DNA of 64,000 nt from a virus, in the IMG/VR virus record IMGVR_UViG_3300032313_000668, positions 54,252 through 118,251 of that record. One strand, 5' to 3'. Positions 18,195 to 24,614 of the stretch are shown here, one piece after another (the stretch's first letter is position 1; each line of letters opens with the position of its first letter). The translations under genes and the position numbers were made by a program. The notes under the pieces were generated by a model, which was given only the letters and a program-made list of their open reading frames with translations, was not told the origin of the DNA and made no database searches.

Positions 18195-18321
18195 CTCGGT
18201 GCTCCTTCTTTAGGGGATAGGGCAGATTGCAGAATTACGCAACCATTGGGGCTACCGAAAGCCCACATGTCAATTTGTCTAATGCGTCGCTCATGTATAA
18301 ACCTTACCAGAGGGTCAAAGA

Positions 18322-18364
18322 GACCCCCAGACCTGCTAAGCGTAGGTCTAAGGGTTCTTTTTTG
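18322..18364. terminator. hairpin downstream of the DUF6011-like gene
   Basis: AGACCT-gctaagcgt-AGGTCT stem inside ACCC/GGGT. The T-run (TTCTTTTTTG) follows on the plus strand, so it would stop rightward antisense reading best and may act in both directions. No TTGACA promoter with a convincing -10 was found for the 18194 gene in the adjacent 18195-18320. Confidence 0.5.
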
Positions 18365-18368
18365 TGAC

Positions 18369-18977
18369 TTATTTCACAAACCCAAATGCCCTTCGGCAGT
18401 CAGGTCCAAGCATGAGTTCCCGCGAGCGCGGGTCTGTCAGGTCTGCACCACACTTGCCACAGCACTTGTAATGTTCAGCAAACATGCGTGCGTATTTGTA
18501 AGGGTCTTTCTGGACTATCCGCACAAACGCGAGGGCATCCTCAACGTCAGGTCGTACACGAGTGAACGCTCCAACTGAACCAAACAACTTGTTCATTTGC
18601 AGACGCTTCATGTATTCTTTCACCTCAAGAAATACTAGGTCGCCATGCACAGGCTTCTTCATAAAGTCAAGCATCAACTCCGAAACAGGGATTGCATACT
18701 TGCTTTTAGGGATTGTCTGAAGTGCCTCATTTAGTTCCGCAAATAGACGCTGACGAGCTTCCTGCTCAGGGGTTAGCCCAGCAGGAGACTTTTTTACCTC
18801 GACAGCATTAGGGAACCCCAGGAACATCGAGATGTATCCTGATGCCTGCTTCTTGCTCAGAGATGCCCTCTGCTCAAGAAACACATTGAGAATAACCGCA
18901 GGGATTTCTCTTTGAACCATAAGGTCGTCAAGAAACTTCACCTGCTTCTCAGATGCAACTTCTAATACTTGTGTCAT
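18369..18977 (-). CDS. DUF6011-like zinc protein
   Basis: 202 residues. The N-terminus (SEKQVKFLDDLM) is common to phage proteins of this kind. The C-terminus has CCGKCGADLTDPRSRELMLG followed by PDC, a zinc-binding DUF6011 pattern. Role unknown; often linked to early phage genes. Driven by the degenerate TGCAGG-class promoter at 18991-19030. Confidence 0.75.
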   Translation of the reverse strand: MTQVLEVASEKQVKFLDDLMVQREIPAVILNVFLEQRASLSKKQASGYISMFLGFPNAVEVKKSPAGLTPEQEARQRLFAELNEALQTIPKSKYAIPVSELMLDFMKKPVHGDLVFLEVKEYMKRLQMNKLFGSVGAFTRVRPDVEDALAFVRIVQKDPYKYARMFAEHYKCCGKCGADLTDPRSRELMLGPDCRRAFGFVK

Positions 18978-18990
18978 TTTCGTCCTTCCG

Positions 18991-19030
18991 TAATGATGTA
19001 ATACATAACCTACCTGACTTTTGCAGGAAA
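18991..19030 (-). promoter_or_regulatory. degenerate TGCAGG-class promoter
   Basis: On the minus strand CTGCAA, spacer AAGTCAGGTAGGTTATG (17 bases), TATTAC, then GGAAGGACG before the start at 18977. The -35 is poor but the spacer word matches the class. Confidence 0.55.
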
Positions 19031-19038
19031 GTCAAATA

Positions 19039-19188
19039 CTACTTTTCTCTTGATGCAAGTAGAGCAGATGCCACCGACATAAAGCCAAGTGCAACCACTA
19101 ACTCGCTCTCACCTAAGACCGCATAGATGACTGAGCCCACACTAGCGAGCGCAGAGATAACCGCAGTCCATACGATTCCTTTAGACAT
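19039..19188 (-). CDS. small two-helix membrane protein
   Basis: 49 residues (MSKGIVWTAVISALASVGSV) with two hydrophobic stretches. The ATG overlaps the TAA stop of the HTH gene upstream, so translation is coupled. Could be a holin-like or membrane regulator protein; not recognised. Confidence 0.6.
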   Translation of the reverse strand: MSKGIVWTAVISALASVGSVIYAVLGESELVVALGFMSVASALLASREK

Positions 19189-19384
19189 TTTCAACAGTCC
19201 TTTGCTTGTCTGGACGAGTCCTGCCAACCAGTCTTGCACTTGGGTCACGAAGTGTTACTCCTTTCATGTTGATTGCCTTCCTTGCTGTTCTATACGCCAC
19301 ACCAAGTTCAGATGCAACCGTTTCGATTGCCATGCCCTTGCTGTAGAGCTCCGCAGCTTGTTCGGCTATTCGAGTGCTCTTCAT
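19181..19384 (-). CDS. small helix-turn-helix protein
   Basis: 67 basic residues with a resolvase-type HTH: AAELYSKGMAIETVASELGV, then AYRTARKAI. It starts with AAAGGTAAAAAATG, one of the many start sites carrying the GGTAAAAAA word. A candidate DNA-binding regulator of the promoter network in this region; that link is inference. Confidence 0.7.
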   Translation of the reverse strand: MKSTRIAEQAAELYSKGMAIETVASELGVAYRTARKAINMKGVTLRDPSARLVGRTRPDKQRTVENV

Positions 19385-19404
19385 TTTTTACCTTTCGTCA
19401 TTGT

Positions 19405-19599
19405 TTACTTCCCAAAGATGTCTGGGAAACATTTATCCATTGTGTCAAAGCAATAGCCCTGACCCTCAACCCACCAAATACGAGTTGAAACATAATACAA
19501 ACCCATAAACGCAATAACCGCAAGCACAACCGCGAGCGCGAACGCCCAGCGACGGCGCAAGATGTATTTCCTGTCCATAAGCATTATGTAGTTTTTCAT
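19405..19599 (-). CDS. small membrane protein
   Basis: 64 residues with one long membrane helix (AFALAVVLAVIAFMGLYYV) after a basic RRR cluster. The ATG at 19599 is chosen because the AATGACGAAAGGAAAC leader precedes it. Confidence 0.7.
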   Translation of the reverse strand: MKNYIMLMDRKYILRRRWAFALAVVLAVIAFMGLYYVSTRIWWVEGQGYCFDTMDKCFPDIFGK

Positions 19600-19637
19600 T
19601 TGTTTGTTTCCTTTCGTCATTTGTGTCTCTTGGGTCA

Positions 19638-19689
19638 ATTGTTTCAACCTTCCTGACATTTGTCAAGGAATTAGTTCTTCGGCGTGTCG
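19638..19689 (-). promoter_or_regulatory. composite promoter for the 19599 gene
   Basis: Minus strand: CGACACGCCGA box (19679-19689), TTGACA (19661-19666), 17-base spacer AATGTCAGGAAGGTTGA, AACAAT (19638-19643). The box lies inside the 3' end of the upstream phosphatase gene. Confidence 0.8.
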
Positions 19690-20306
19690 CTTCCGTATGA
19701 GTCGCCTTGCCAAACCTTCGGGTCTTGTTCAAGTAAGAACTTCTCAAAGGACTTGTTGCATAGTGCCCACTCGCTTCGCTTCTCACGAATAAGGTCAATG
19801 GCTTCACGAGCACCCATGCCCTCACGAATAAGAACCAATGCTGTGATGAGCCCTGAACGATTCCAACCAGCCTGACAACGAATAAGAACTCGCTTGCCAC
19901 GCTTCCAATCGGCATGAGCCAATCGCACAATGTCAAACAACTCTGCGGTATTCATCTTGTTGATGTCTGAGTCCCAAACTCCATAACGGAATTCTTTTAC
20001 AAACCAATCAACAGGATTAGCGTCCGCATACATTGTGATAACGGTGTCAAAGTTCTTTGGTGTAATCATTGGAACTTTTAGCTGTCTATCAACATCAAGG
20101 TCATCTGTTCCACCTTGCCAAAGTCCATTGAGCACCTCTGACCACAATGGGTCGTAGTAGCGTCGTCCAGCCTGACCGTAGTCTGGTCTCTCCAGATTTA
20201 CTAAGTCTGCTTCGTCTTCGGCATTGAGGTTCTCCCATAGAACTTGCGCTGACGCAACCTCTAGGTCTTCCCACTCTTTGTCTGTCATTTCTTTCACCTT
20301 CTTCAT
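19671..20306 (-). CDS. dual-specificity / tyrosine phosphatase-like protein
   Basis: 211 residues. The signature VLIRCQAGWNRSG (about 143-155) is the CX5R active-site loop of cysteine phosphatases, with a plausible general-acid Asp in VWDSDINKM upstream. The fold order (beta strand, loop, helix LITALVLIREG) agrees with the dual-specificity group. Substrate unknown: phosphoprotein, phosphoinositide or nucleotide are all possible. Starts after a perfect AACGACGAAAGG leader. Confidence 0.75.
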   Translation of the reverse strand: MKKVKEMTDKEWEDLEVASAQVLWENLNAEDEADLVNLERPDYGQAGRRYYDPLWSEVLNGLWQGGTDDLDVDRQLKVPMITPKNFDTVITMYADANPVDWFVKEFRYGVWDSDINKMNTAELFDIVRLAHADWKRGKRVLIRCQAGWNRSGLITALVLIREGMGAREAIDLIREKRSEWALCNKSFEKFLLEQDPKVWQGDSYGSDTPKN

Positions 20307-20334
20307 TTCTTTCCTTTCGTCGTTGATGTATTTA

Positions 20335-20363
20335 TTATTTCATACCTCCCTGCATTTTGTCAA
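20335..20363 (-). promoter_or_regulatory. TGCAGG-class promoter for the phosphatase gene
   Basis: Minus strand TTGACA (20358-20363), spacer AAATGCAGGGAGGTATG, AAATAA (20335-20340). It is embedded in the last codons of the gene at 20340-20561, whose stop falls at the -10. Confidence 0.75.
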
Positions 20364-20561
20364 GTGCAGGTGCTTGTAGTAGCCATGCTTCTTATAGAAC
20401 AAAGCACGAGCCTTCTGCGCTTTACGGCGAGCAAAGAACTTACTAACCGCACGGAACAGGAAGATGAAGTCGTCAATGCTTACTTCTGTCTTCTTTCCCC
20501 TGCCCGCCTTGCTAAGACGCTTTGCTGTTCCTACTAATGCGCTATCTGGAAATCCATACAT
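20340..20561 (-). CDS. basic small hypothetical protein
   Basis: 73 residues, strongly basic (KAGRGKKTEVSIDDF; FARRKAQKARALFYKKHGYY). No known domain; could bind nucleic acid. Its C-terminal residues are encoded by the promoter of the next gene. The start follows AACGACGAAAGGACACACA. Confidence 0.65.
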   Translation of the reverse strand: MYGFPDSALVGTAKRLSKAGRGKKTEVSIDDFIFLFRAVSKFFARRKAQKARALFYKKHGYYKHLHLTKCREV

Positions 20562-20586
20562 TGTGTGTCCTTTCGTCGTTATAGCA

Positions 20587-20616
20587 ATAATAACAGAAAG
20601 TGCAGGAAGATGTCAA
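20587..20616 (-). promoter_or_regulatory. promoter with inverted TGCAGG word
   Basis: Minus strand TTGACA (20611-20616), 18-base spacer TCTTCCTGCACTTTCTGT, TATTAT (20587-20592). The spacer carries the reverse complement of AAGTGCAGGAAG. Confidence 0.75.
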
Positions 20617-20673
20617 GTCCATTTAGGAAAGTTATTTGGAAGTGTCGGGGGGTAGCCCCCAGACATGAACGAA

Positions 20674-21237
20674 CTACCCAGACTGGGAGATTACATAGAT
20701 TGGTTCGCCAGAGGAGGGGTCTAGTCGAGTCGCAACTCCAACCGCACTCTTCACGGCGCTGCGTGCTGCGCTGATGGTGCGTTTTTTACCTTCAAGGGAG
20801 GTGTGCATTGAACCAAGAGCATAACCAGCTCCAGAACCCATTGAGTAAATGCCTGACTCGTCTGATGCCCAGTCGTAACCACCACCAATTTCATAGATGC
20901 GTCCGTGTATAACTACCAGCACGGAGGAGTCTTGTTCGCCCTTTTCCCCGTATTGAGCATCATCAAAACATTGTTTCAGAGCAGGAACGAACTTAGAAGA
21001 GATGAACTTGTCTAACTTGACGCCATACTCTGTTGCTGTTGGGACAGGAGGCTTGAAGGTATGTGCAAGTAGATTGACCGCACGCATGTCTCCCGCAGCG
21101 CCAAAGATGTATGCGCCATTTTTTACCACCTTGCCAGCATCTTTCGGCAGCACAAAGATGCGATTGTCTTCGGTAACTCGGCTGTCGTAGCCAATCACCG
21201 CCCAACCTTCGCCCTGGATAGCTGCAATCGTGGTCAA
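20674..21237 (-). CDS. proteasome beta / HslV-like Ntn hydrolase
   Basis: 187 residues if translation begins at the TTG at 21237, giving MTTIAAIQGEGWAVIGYDSR. Removal of the initiator Met exposes Thr1; Asp17, Ser18 and Arg19 fall exactly where proteasome/HslV peptidases have them. GAAGDMRAV matches the AGG-type strand, and SMGSGAGYALGSM the conserved GSG turn near residue 129. Length agrees with HslV (about 175). GGAG lies 11 bases before the TTG. Longer in-frame starts (ATG 21334) would overlap the upstream gene and put an unusual residue before the Thr. No unfoldase of the HslU type is seen nearby. Confidence 0.8.
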   Translation of the reverse strand: MTTIAAIQGEGWAVIGYDSRVTEDNRIFVLPKDAGKVVKNGAYIFGAAGDMRAVNLLAHTFKPPVPTATEYGVKLDKFISSKFVPALKQCFDDAQYGEKGEQDSSVLVVIHGRIYEIGGGYDWASDESGIYSMGSGAGYALGSMHTSLEGKKRTISAARSAVKSAVGVATRLDPSSGEPIYVISQSG

Positions 21238-21295
21238 GTTATTCTCTTCTCCCTGGAGCTGCTGCAACGCAGCTTGCGTATTTTTTACCTGAGCT

Positions 21296-21547
21296 TTAGT
21301 CTTCCCACAATAACTCACGCAGCGAATCTTCATGCTTATCGGCATGGTGATGTGCGTTGTTTTTTGCAGAGATGTCTTCCTCGTCAATGAGCCTGTCAAG
21401 AGAAAGAACCGCAACGCAGCCTTCCTCCTCGAACATCACAACAAGTTTGGTTTCCCCATCATTTGGGTCGTCAATGATTGCTGCTATGAACGGCGTGGCA
21501 GAGCCATTTTGGTGGAAGGACTTATCTACGATACTTGGTCTCAACAT
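21296..21547 (-). CDS. hypothetical acidic protein
   Basis: 83 residues with a beta-rich core (ETKLVVMFEEEGCVAVLSLD) and a His cluster (NNAHHHADKHED). Ends 58 bases before the proteasome-like gene and is probably co-transcribed with it. An AGGAGAGG Shine-Dalgarno lies 12 bases upstream of the ATG. Unknown function. Confidence 0.6.
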   Translation of the reverse strand: MLRPSIVDKSFHQNGSATPFIAAIIDDPNDGETKLVVMFEEEGCVAVLSLDRLIDEEDISAKNNAHHHADKHEDSLRELLWED

Positions 21548-21585
21548 AGGTCTACTTTACCTCTCCTGCTAGGAGATGATTGTAA

Positions 21586-21612
21586 AAGAAAAGCCCCTCC
21601 GAAGAGGGGCGT
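21586..21612 (-). terminator. rho-independent terminator
   Basis: Minus strand GCCCCTC-ttc-GGAGGGGC followed by TTTTCTTTT. It ends the leftward unit that starts upstream of 22388. A second hairpin (GGTGGG-aggtaga-CCCACC region, 21671-21691) lies just before it. Confidence 0.8.
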
Positions 21613-21779
21613 TTCTATAATAGATTTCTACAAAACACCTATCCCCCGCAGGGAGTCAAGGGATAGATGCGGTGGGAGGTAGAACCCACCTCATCACGAG
21701 AGTGCGAGACTAACTCAAGCAACTGCCGTGGAACTCTAGGATAAATGATTTTTTACCTAGTGATTCCACCGCGAGCGCG

Positions 21780-22019
21780 TTAGTCTTCCTCTTCCTCATC
21801 GTCAATGCCTATACCAATCTCATGTGATACCGCACCAACGTCCCAGCCGTAGTATTCCTTTAGCCAAACATTTGCAAGTCTTGATGCGAAGTCGTGGTCA
21901 TCTTCGCCTTCCTCCCGCAACTGCTCGTCAAGAACAACTGTGGTCATCAGGGTGAAATAGTCACCAACAAAAATAACTTCCTTCGTCAGCTCTATGTGGT
22001 CAATCTCAGGCAGCGACAT
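21780..22019 (-). CDS. hypothetical acidic protein
   Basis: 79 residues, very acidic with a DDEEEED tail. The start GATGAGGTAAAAAATG has the GAGG Shine-Dalgarno fused to the GGTAAAAAA word. It overlaps the upstream gene by 14 bases. Not recognised. Confidence 0.65.
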   Translation of the reverse strand: MSLPEIDHIELTKEVIFVGDYFTLMTTVVLDEQLREEGEDDHDFASRLANVWLKEYYGWDVGAVSHEIGIGIDDEEEED

Positions 22020-22245
22020 TTTTTACCTCATCTACTATTTCGACTAATAGTTCGGCAGCATCGCTTTGCCAACCAAACTCTCCATCTTCATACTTCACAA
22101 CAACATCAGCCCACTCTTCATCTGTGATGGGAGGAACATCGTTGCCTCGGTATCCATCAACACAATCCTTGTCCCAGTAAGCCACAATGAGTTCCGCGTC
22201 ATCTGGATAACTTTCTAATTGCTTCTTCAGGTCTTTGACTAACAT
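22006..22245 (-). CDS. small phage protein (VKDLKKQLESYPDDAEL type)
   Basis: 79 residues. The N-terminus VKDLKKQLESYPDDAELIVA is a familiar pattern in many phage and plasmid proteins of unknown role. The gene is part of a tightly packed run; its Shine-Dalgarno lies in the end of the preceding gene. Confidence 0.65.
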   Translation of the reverse strand: MLVKDLKKQLESYPDDAELIVAYWDKDCVDGYRGNDVPPITDEEWADVVVKYEDGEFGWQSDAAELLVEIVDEVKNVAA

Positions 22246-22247
22246 TT

Positions 22248-22388
22248 TTACCTAGCCTCCTCTGGGCAATCTGCGTATGGGTTTTCATTTCCTTCATTGT
22301 CTTCGCATGTGCAGAAACCAAACTTCTCTACCTGTGTCTTGTGGGTCAAGTCCGCAAGGTCGCTCCAATACATAACTTCTTTGCTCAT
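22248..22388 (-). CDS. tiny cysteine-containing protein
   Basis: 46 residues (MSKEVMYWSDLADLTHKTQV start; FCTC and a later single Cys). Its ATG overlaps the stop of the upstream gene (TAATG) and its 3' end supplies the Shine-Dalgarno of the next gene. Coupling on both sides supports it being translated. Confidence 0.6.
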   Translation of the reverse strand: MSKEVMYWSDLADLTHKTQVEKFGFCTCEDNEGNENPYADCPEEAR

Positions 22389-22522
22389 TACTCCTCCACC
22401 TCACAATCATGTCCAGCGTGCCACTCGCTTGCTTGCTCTTCATCGAACATGTCGAACTTGCGTCCGCACTCGATACAGATTTGATTTGACTGCTCTAGAA
22501 CAATCCGCATGATGTCTTGCAT
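22388..22522 (-). CDS. tiny zinc-finger-like protein
   Basis: 44 residues with CIECGRKF and WHAGHDC, a likely C2HC-type zinc site. Starts after AGGAGAAGTAAAAATG and ends by TAATG overlap. Unknown role. Confidence 0.6.
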   Translation of the reverse strand: MQDIMRIVLEQSNQICIECGRKFDMFDEEQASEWHAGHDCEVEE

Positions 22523-22524
22523 TT

Positions 22525-22776
22525 TTACTTCTCCTGCTCTGCTAGATACTGTGCAATTTCTTCTTGGGTTGTGCCCTGTGCTTTTTGCAAGTTAGCCCAT
22601 AGATTTCCAGCGGTGGCATACATGTCCATAAGTGAGAACAATTTTTCCATGCTGTAATCTTTGTGGTTGCGGTGCTTCTCAATGTATTCGGTAAGCATTT
22701 GCATAACCGCACTTACTCCCTGTGTGGCAAGGTGTAATTCAACCCTGTCTAATTCAACTACTATCTTTTCGTCCAT
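22525..22776 (-). CDS. hypothetical protein
   Basis: 83 residues (MDEKIVVELDRVELHLATQG start), mostly helical by eye. The ATG at 22776 is chosen because AACGACGACAGGGAGAAG lies immediately before it. First gene of the run 22776-20674 under the composite promoter at 22814. Confidence 0.65.
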   Translation of the reverse strand: MDEKIVVELDRVELHLATQGVSAVMQMLTEYIEKHRNHKDYSMEKLFSLMDMYATAGNLWANLQKAQGTTQEEIAQYLAEQEK

Positions 22777-22813
22777 TTTCTTCTCCCTGTCGTCGTTTTT
22801 ACTTCTTGCTACT

Positions 22814-22864
22814 ATTCTACGACTTACCTGCATTTTGTCAAGCTTTTGTTTTATCGGCGTGTCG
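22814..22864 (-). promoter_or_regulatory. composite promoter for the 22776 run
   Basis: Minus strand CGACACGCCGA (22854-22864), TTGACA (22836-22841), 16-base spacer AAATGCAGGTAAGTCG, TAGAAT (22814-22819), AACGACGACAGGG leader. Confidence 0.8.
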
Positions 22865-22865
22865 T

Positions 22866-22903
22866 AAAGAGAAACCCCCCGACTCTGGGGGAGAGTCGAG
22901 GGG
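22866..22903 (-). terminator. rho-independent terminator
   Basis: CCCCTCGACTCT / AGAGTCGGGGG stem with a CCCCC loop on the minus strand, followed by TTTCTCTTT. It separates the 22927 gene from the next promoter. Confidence 0.8.
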
Positions 22904-22926
22904 CTTCGGTGTGAAATAAGGGGGGC

Positions 22927-23271
22927 TTACTTCACAACCAGAACCACATAATCTGTGGCGGTCTGAGTGGCTTCATAAGCCTCGGGGAAAGCAAGTGCTA
23001 ACTTCTTTGAGTCCACGCCTGTGCGTGAACGCTTCTGGGCTTCGATACGGATTTTTCCGTCTACGATTCCAACTTCGGCGTCTCCAAGAACTTCCTTGAT
23101 TTGTGCTTCAAGTTCTTTCTTGGTCTTTTCCAATTCGGTAATCATTGTGCGTGTTGCCACGAACTGGTCAATTACTGCTTGGGTGTCTGCGTTGAGTTCT
23201 ACTGATGTGTTCTCAACCTTTGCGATGTTTACTACTTTTACTACTTCTACTGCTACTGATGCCTTAGACAT
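22927..23271 (-). CDS. YqaJ-C-terminal-like protein
   Basis: 114 residues: a coiled-coil stretch (MITELEKTKKELEAQIKEVL) followed by VDGKIRIEAQKRSRTGVDSK and KLALAFPEAYEATQTAT. This second half resembles the domain found at the C-terminus of phage YqaJ-type exonucleases and their stand-alone relatives. No nuclease domain here. Possibly a recombination accessory; weak inference. Confidence 0.6.
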   Translation of the reverse strand: MSKASVAVEVVKVVNIAKVENTSVELNADTQAVIDQFVATRTMITELEKTKKELEAQIKEVLGDAEVGIVDGKIRIEAQKRSRTGVDSKKLALAFPEAYEATQTATDYVVLVVK

Positions 23272-23350
23272 AACTAAGACTCCTTTTCATTTTGTCATTA
23301 TCCCGAACCCAATGTTGGGGACTTTTTGCTAGGTTTCCCTAACAAGAACT

Positions 23351-23389
23351 ACATTACACGACCTCTCTGACATTTGTCAAGCCGTGTCG
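23351..23389 (-). promoter_or_regulatory. composite promoter for the 23271 gene
   Basis: Minus strand CGACACGG (23382-23389), TTGACA (23375-23380) directly after it, 18-base spacer AATGTCAGAGAGGTCGTG, TAATGT (23351-23356). Upstream (23415-23462) lie two GGAAAATTTCC-type palindromes about 34 bases apart. Confidence 0.75.
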
Positions 23390-23480
23390 CAACTTTTTTG
23401 ATAACAGTTTGATAACGGAAATTTTCCCATTTTCGGTAAGTAAGTTGGAAATTTTCCAGCCCCCAACTTGCCAATAACTT

Positions 23481-23600
23481 TTACGCTACCCGAAGGGGTT
23501 GGTGGTCTGAGTCTTTTGTGCACATAGGGTTTTCGGTGGAATCCACCCAACGACCGAAGTCGAGGTGGATTTCCCAACCGCATGATTGACATGTTGTCAT
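23481..23600 (-). CDS. tiny zinc-knuckle protein
   Basis: 39 residues (MTTCQSCGWEIHLDFGRWVD start) with CQSC near the N-terminus and one later Cys. TAATG overlap with the upstream gene. Last of a three-gene run of very small zinc proteins. Confidence 0.6.
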   Translation of the reverse strand: MTTCQSCGWEIHLDFGRWVDSTENPMCTKDSDHQPLRVA

Positions 23601-23824
23601 TAGTGAGTCCCGAACATCTCTGTCCAACACTTGGGGTGAGTTCCTGAAAGAATTTGCTCACGGAGAGCTTTATCCATCTCAGGAAAGCACTCTTGAATTG
23701 GTGCTTTGAGTTGTCTAGCAAGGAAACCAGCCGTAGGAACTTCTACTTCGCCAATGTCTCCGCACCATGAACATTTTGGTGTTGCCATCATTACAGTTTT
23801 ATCGTTTAGTGAAATGCCTATCAT
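23600..23824 (-). CDS. small zinc-binding protein
   Basis: 74 residues with CSWCG near residue 18 and later single Cys and His residues. The ATG at 23824 (AAGGGGAG Shine-Dalgarno) overlaps the TGA of the upstream gene. Function unknown. Confidence 0.65.
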   Translation of the reverse strand: MIGISLNDKTVMMATPKCSWCGDIGEVEVPTAGFLARQLKAPIQECFPEMDKALREQILSGTHPKCWTEMFGTH

Positions 23825-23958
23825 TTTTCTCCCCTTATACATTTGTCGCAAGATGCGCCGTGGTTGTAGTCTCTTTCTGCAATCTGAAATGTCTCACCGC
23901 ACAACCAGCAACCAATGTAAATCATTACTTGCTTGCGTGCCTTTGTCTTTGTAGCCAT
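23821..23958 (-). CDS. tiny zinc-ribbon protein
   Basis: 45 residues with CWLC and CDKC pairs separated by about 20 residues, a compact zinc ribbon. Starts after a perfect AACGACGAAAGGAC leader. First gene of the run to 23481. Confidence 0.65.
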   Translation of the reverse strand: MATKTKARKQVMIYIGCWLCGETFQIAERDYNHGASCDKCIRGEK

Positions 23959-23993
23959 TTCCTGTCCTTTCGTCGTTTTGCCTTACAAAAGAA

Positions 23994-24021
23994 ATAATAC
24001 TCTTTTATGCAGAGAAGTCAA
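23994..24021 (-). promoter_or_regulatory. promoter for the zinc-protein run
   Basis: Minus strand TTGACT (24016-24021), 16-base spacer TCTCTGCATAAAAGAG, TATTAT (23994-23999). It lies in the last codons of the upstream gene. A CGGCGTGTC word (minus strand) lies a few bases upstream. Confidence 0.65.
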
Positions 24022-24469
24022 GCGAAGACACGCCGAAGTTTTCAATTTCTTTTGCGTTCGCTATCTCCTCGTCAAGCCAAGCCATCGCAGATTGAAGAGC
24101 CTCGTTGATGTCGTGGGTCACGCAATCTAGGTGCTCACCCTGAACATACAAATCGAACCACGGGTTGTTGATGTGTTGGAGTTCTTCCGCCTCGATGGCA
24201 TCTGTGAATTTTTTATCTGTGTCGTAGCCCGCAGCAAGTAAGTCACCCCCATCGTAGATGCTGATGTCTTGCTCCCCCTTGCGATACCGCATGTCGCCAT
24301 CAAGATAGATGTCCACCAAGAAGCCTTCTTTTTTTACCTCACATACGAGCGAGGTGCTGCACTTGTAGAACTCTGAAGCTGTCTGGTCGCCAGGCAGCGG
24401 GAAGCCGAAGCTCCAGGAAACATCAAAGCCTTCGGTATCAACCAGGAACACTATTGGTCGTATCGTCAT
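24005..24469 (-). CDS. hypothetical protein
   Basis: 154 acidic residues with alternating strands (PIVFLVDTEGFDVSWSFGF) and a C-terminal helix. No domain recognised. Starts with GGAGGTAAAAAATG and contains another in-frame copy of the GAGGTAAAAAA word (CEVKKEGF). Confidence 0.65.
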   Translation of the reverse strand: MTIRPIVFLVDTEGFDVSWSFGFPLPGDQTASEFYKCSTSLVCEVKKEGFLVDIYLDGDMRYRKGEQDISIYDGGDLLAAGYDTDKKFTDAIEAEELQHINNPWFDLYVQGEHLDCVTHDINEALQSAMAWLDEEIANAKEIENFGVSSLDFSA

Positions 24470-24614
24470 TTTTTACCTCCGTCGTTTTGAGAAACGAAGA
24501 GCCCCGCCGTTTTCTGTGAGGGACGACGAGACTCTCCGTTTTTACCACAACTCTCTCCGCAGGTTTGGACACACGCTGGAAGGACGCATACCCGCTTTGA
24601 GAGGTCTATTGAGT

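Noticed and set aside
19466-19936. 156-residue leftward frame across the 19599 and 19671 genes
   Set aside because: Shadow frame crossing a promoter, with composition unlike the neighbours.
21238-21414. Longer start for the proteasome-like gene
   Set aside because: It would add up to 59 residues overlapping the 21296 gene and bury Thr1 behind an Asn-Leu; TTG gives the exact HslV-type N-terminus.
23377-23721. 114-residue leftward frame over the tiny zinc genes
   Set aside because: It spans a promoter and competes with two coupled zinc-protein frames that have start and stop overlaps.
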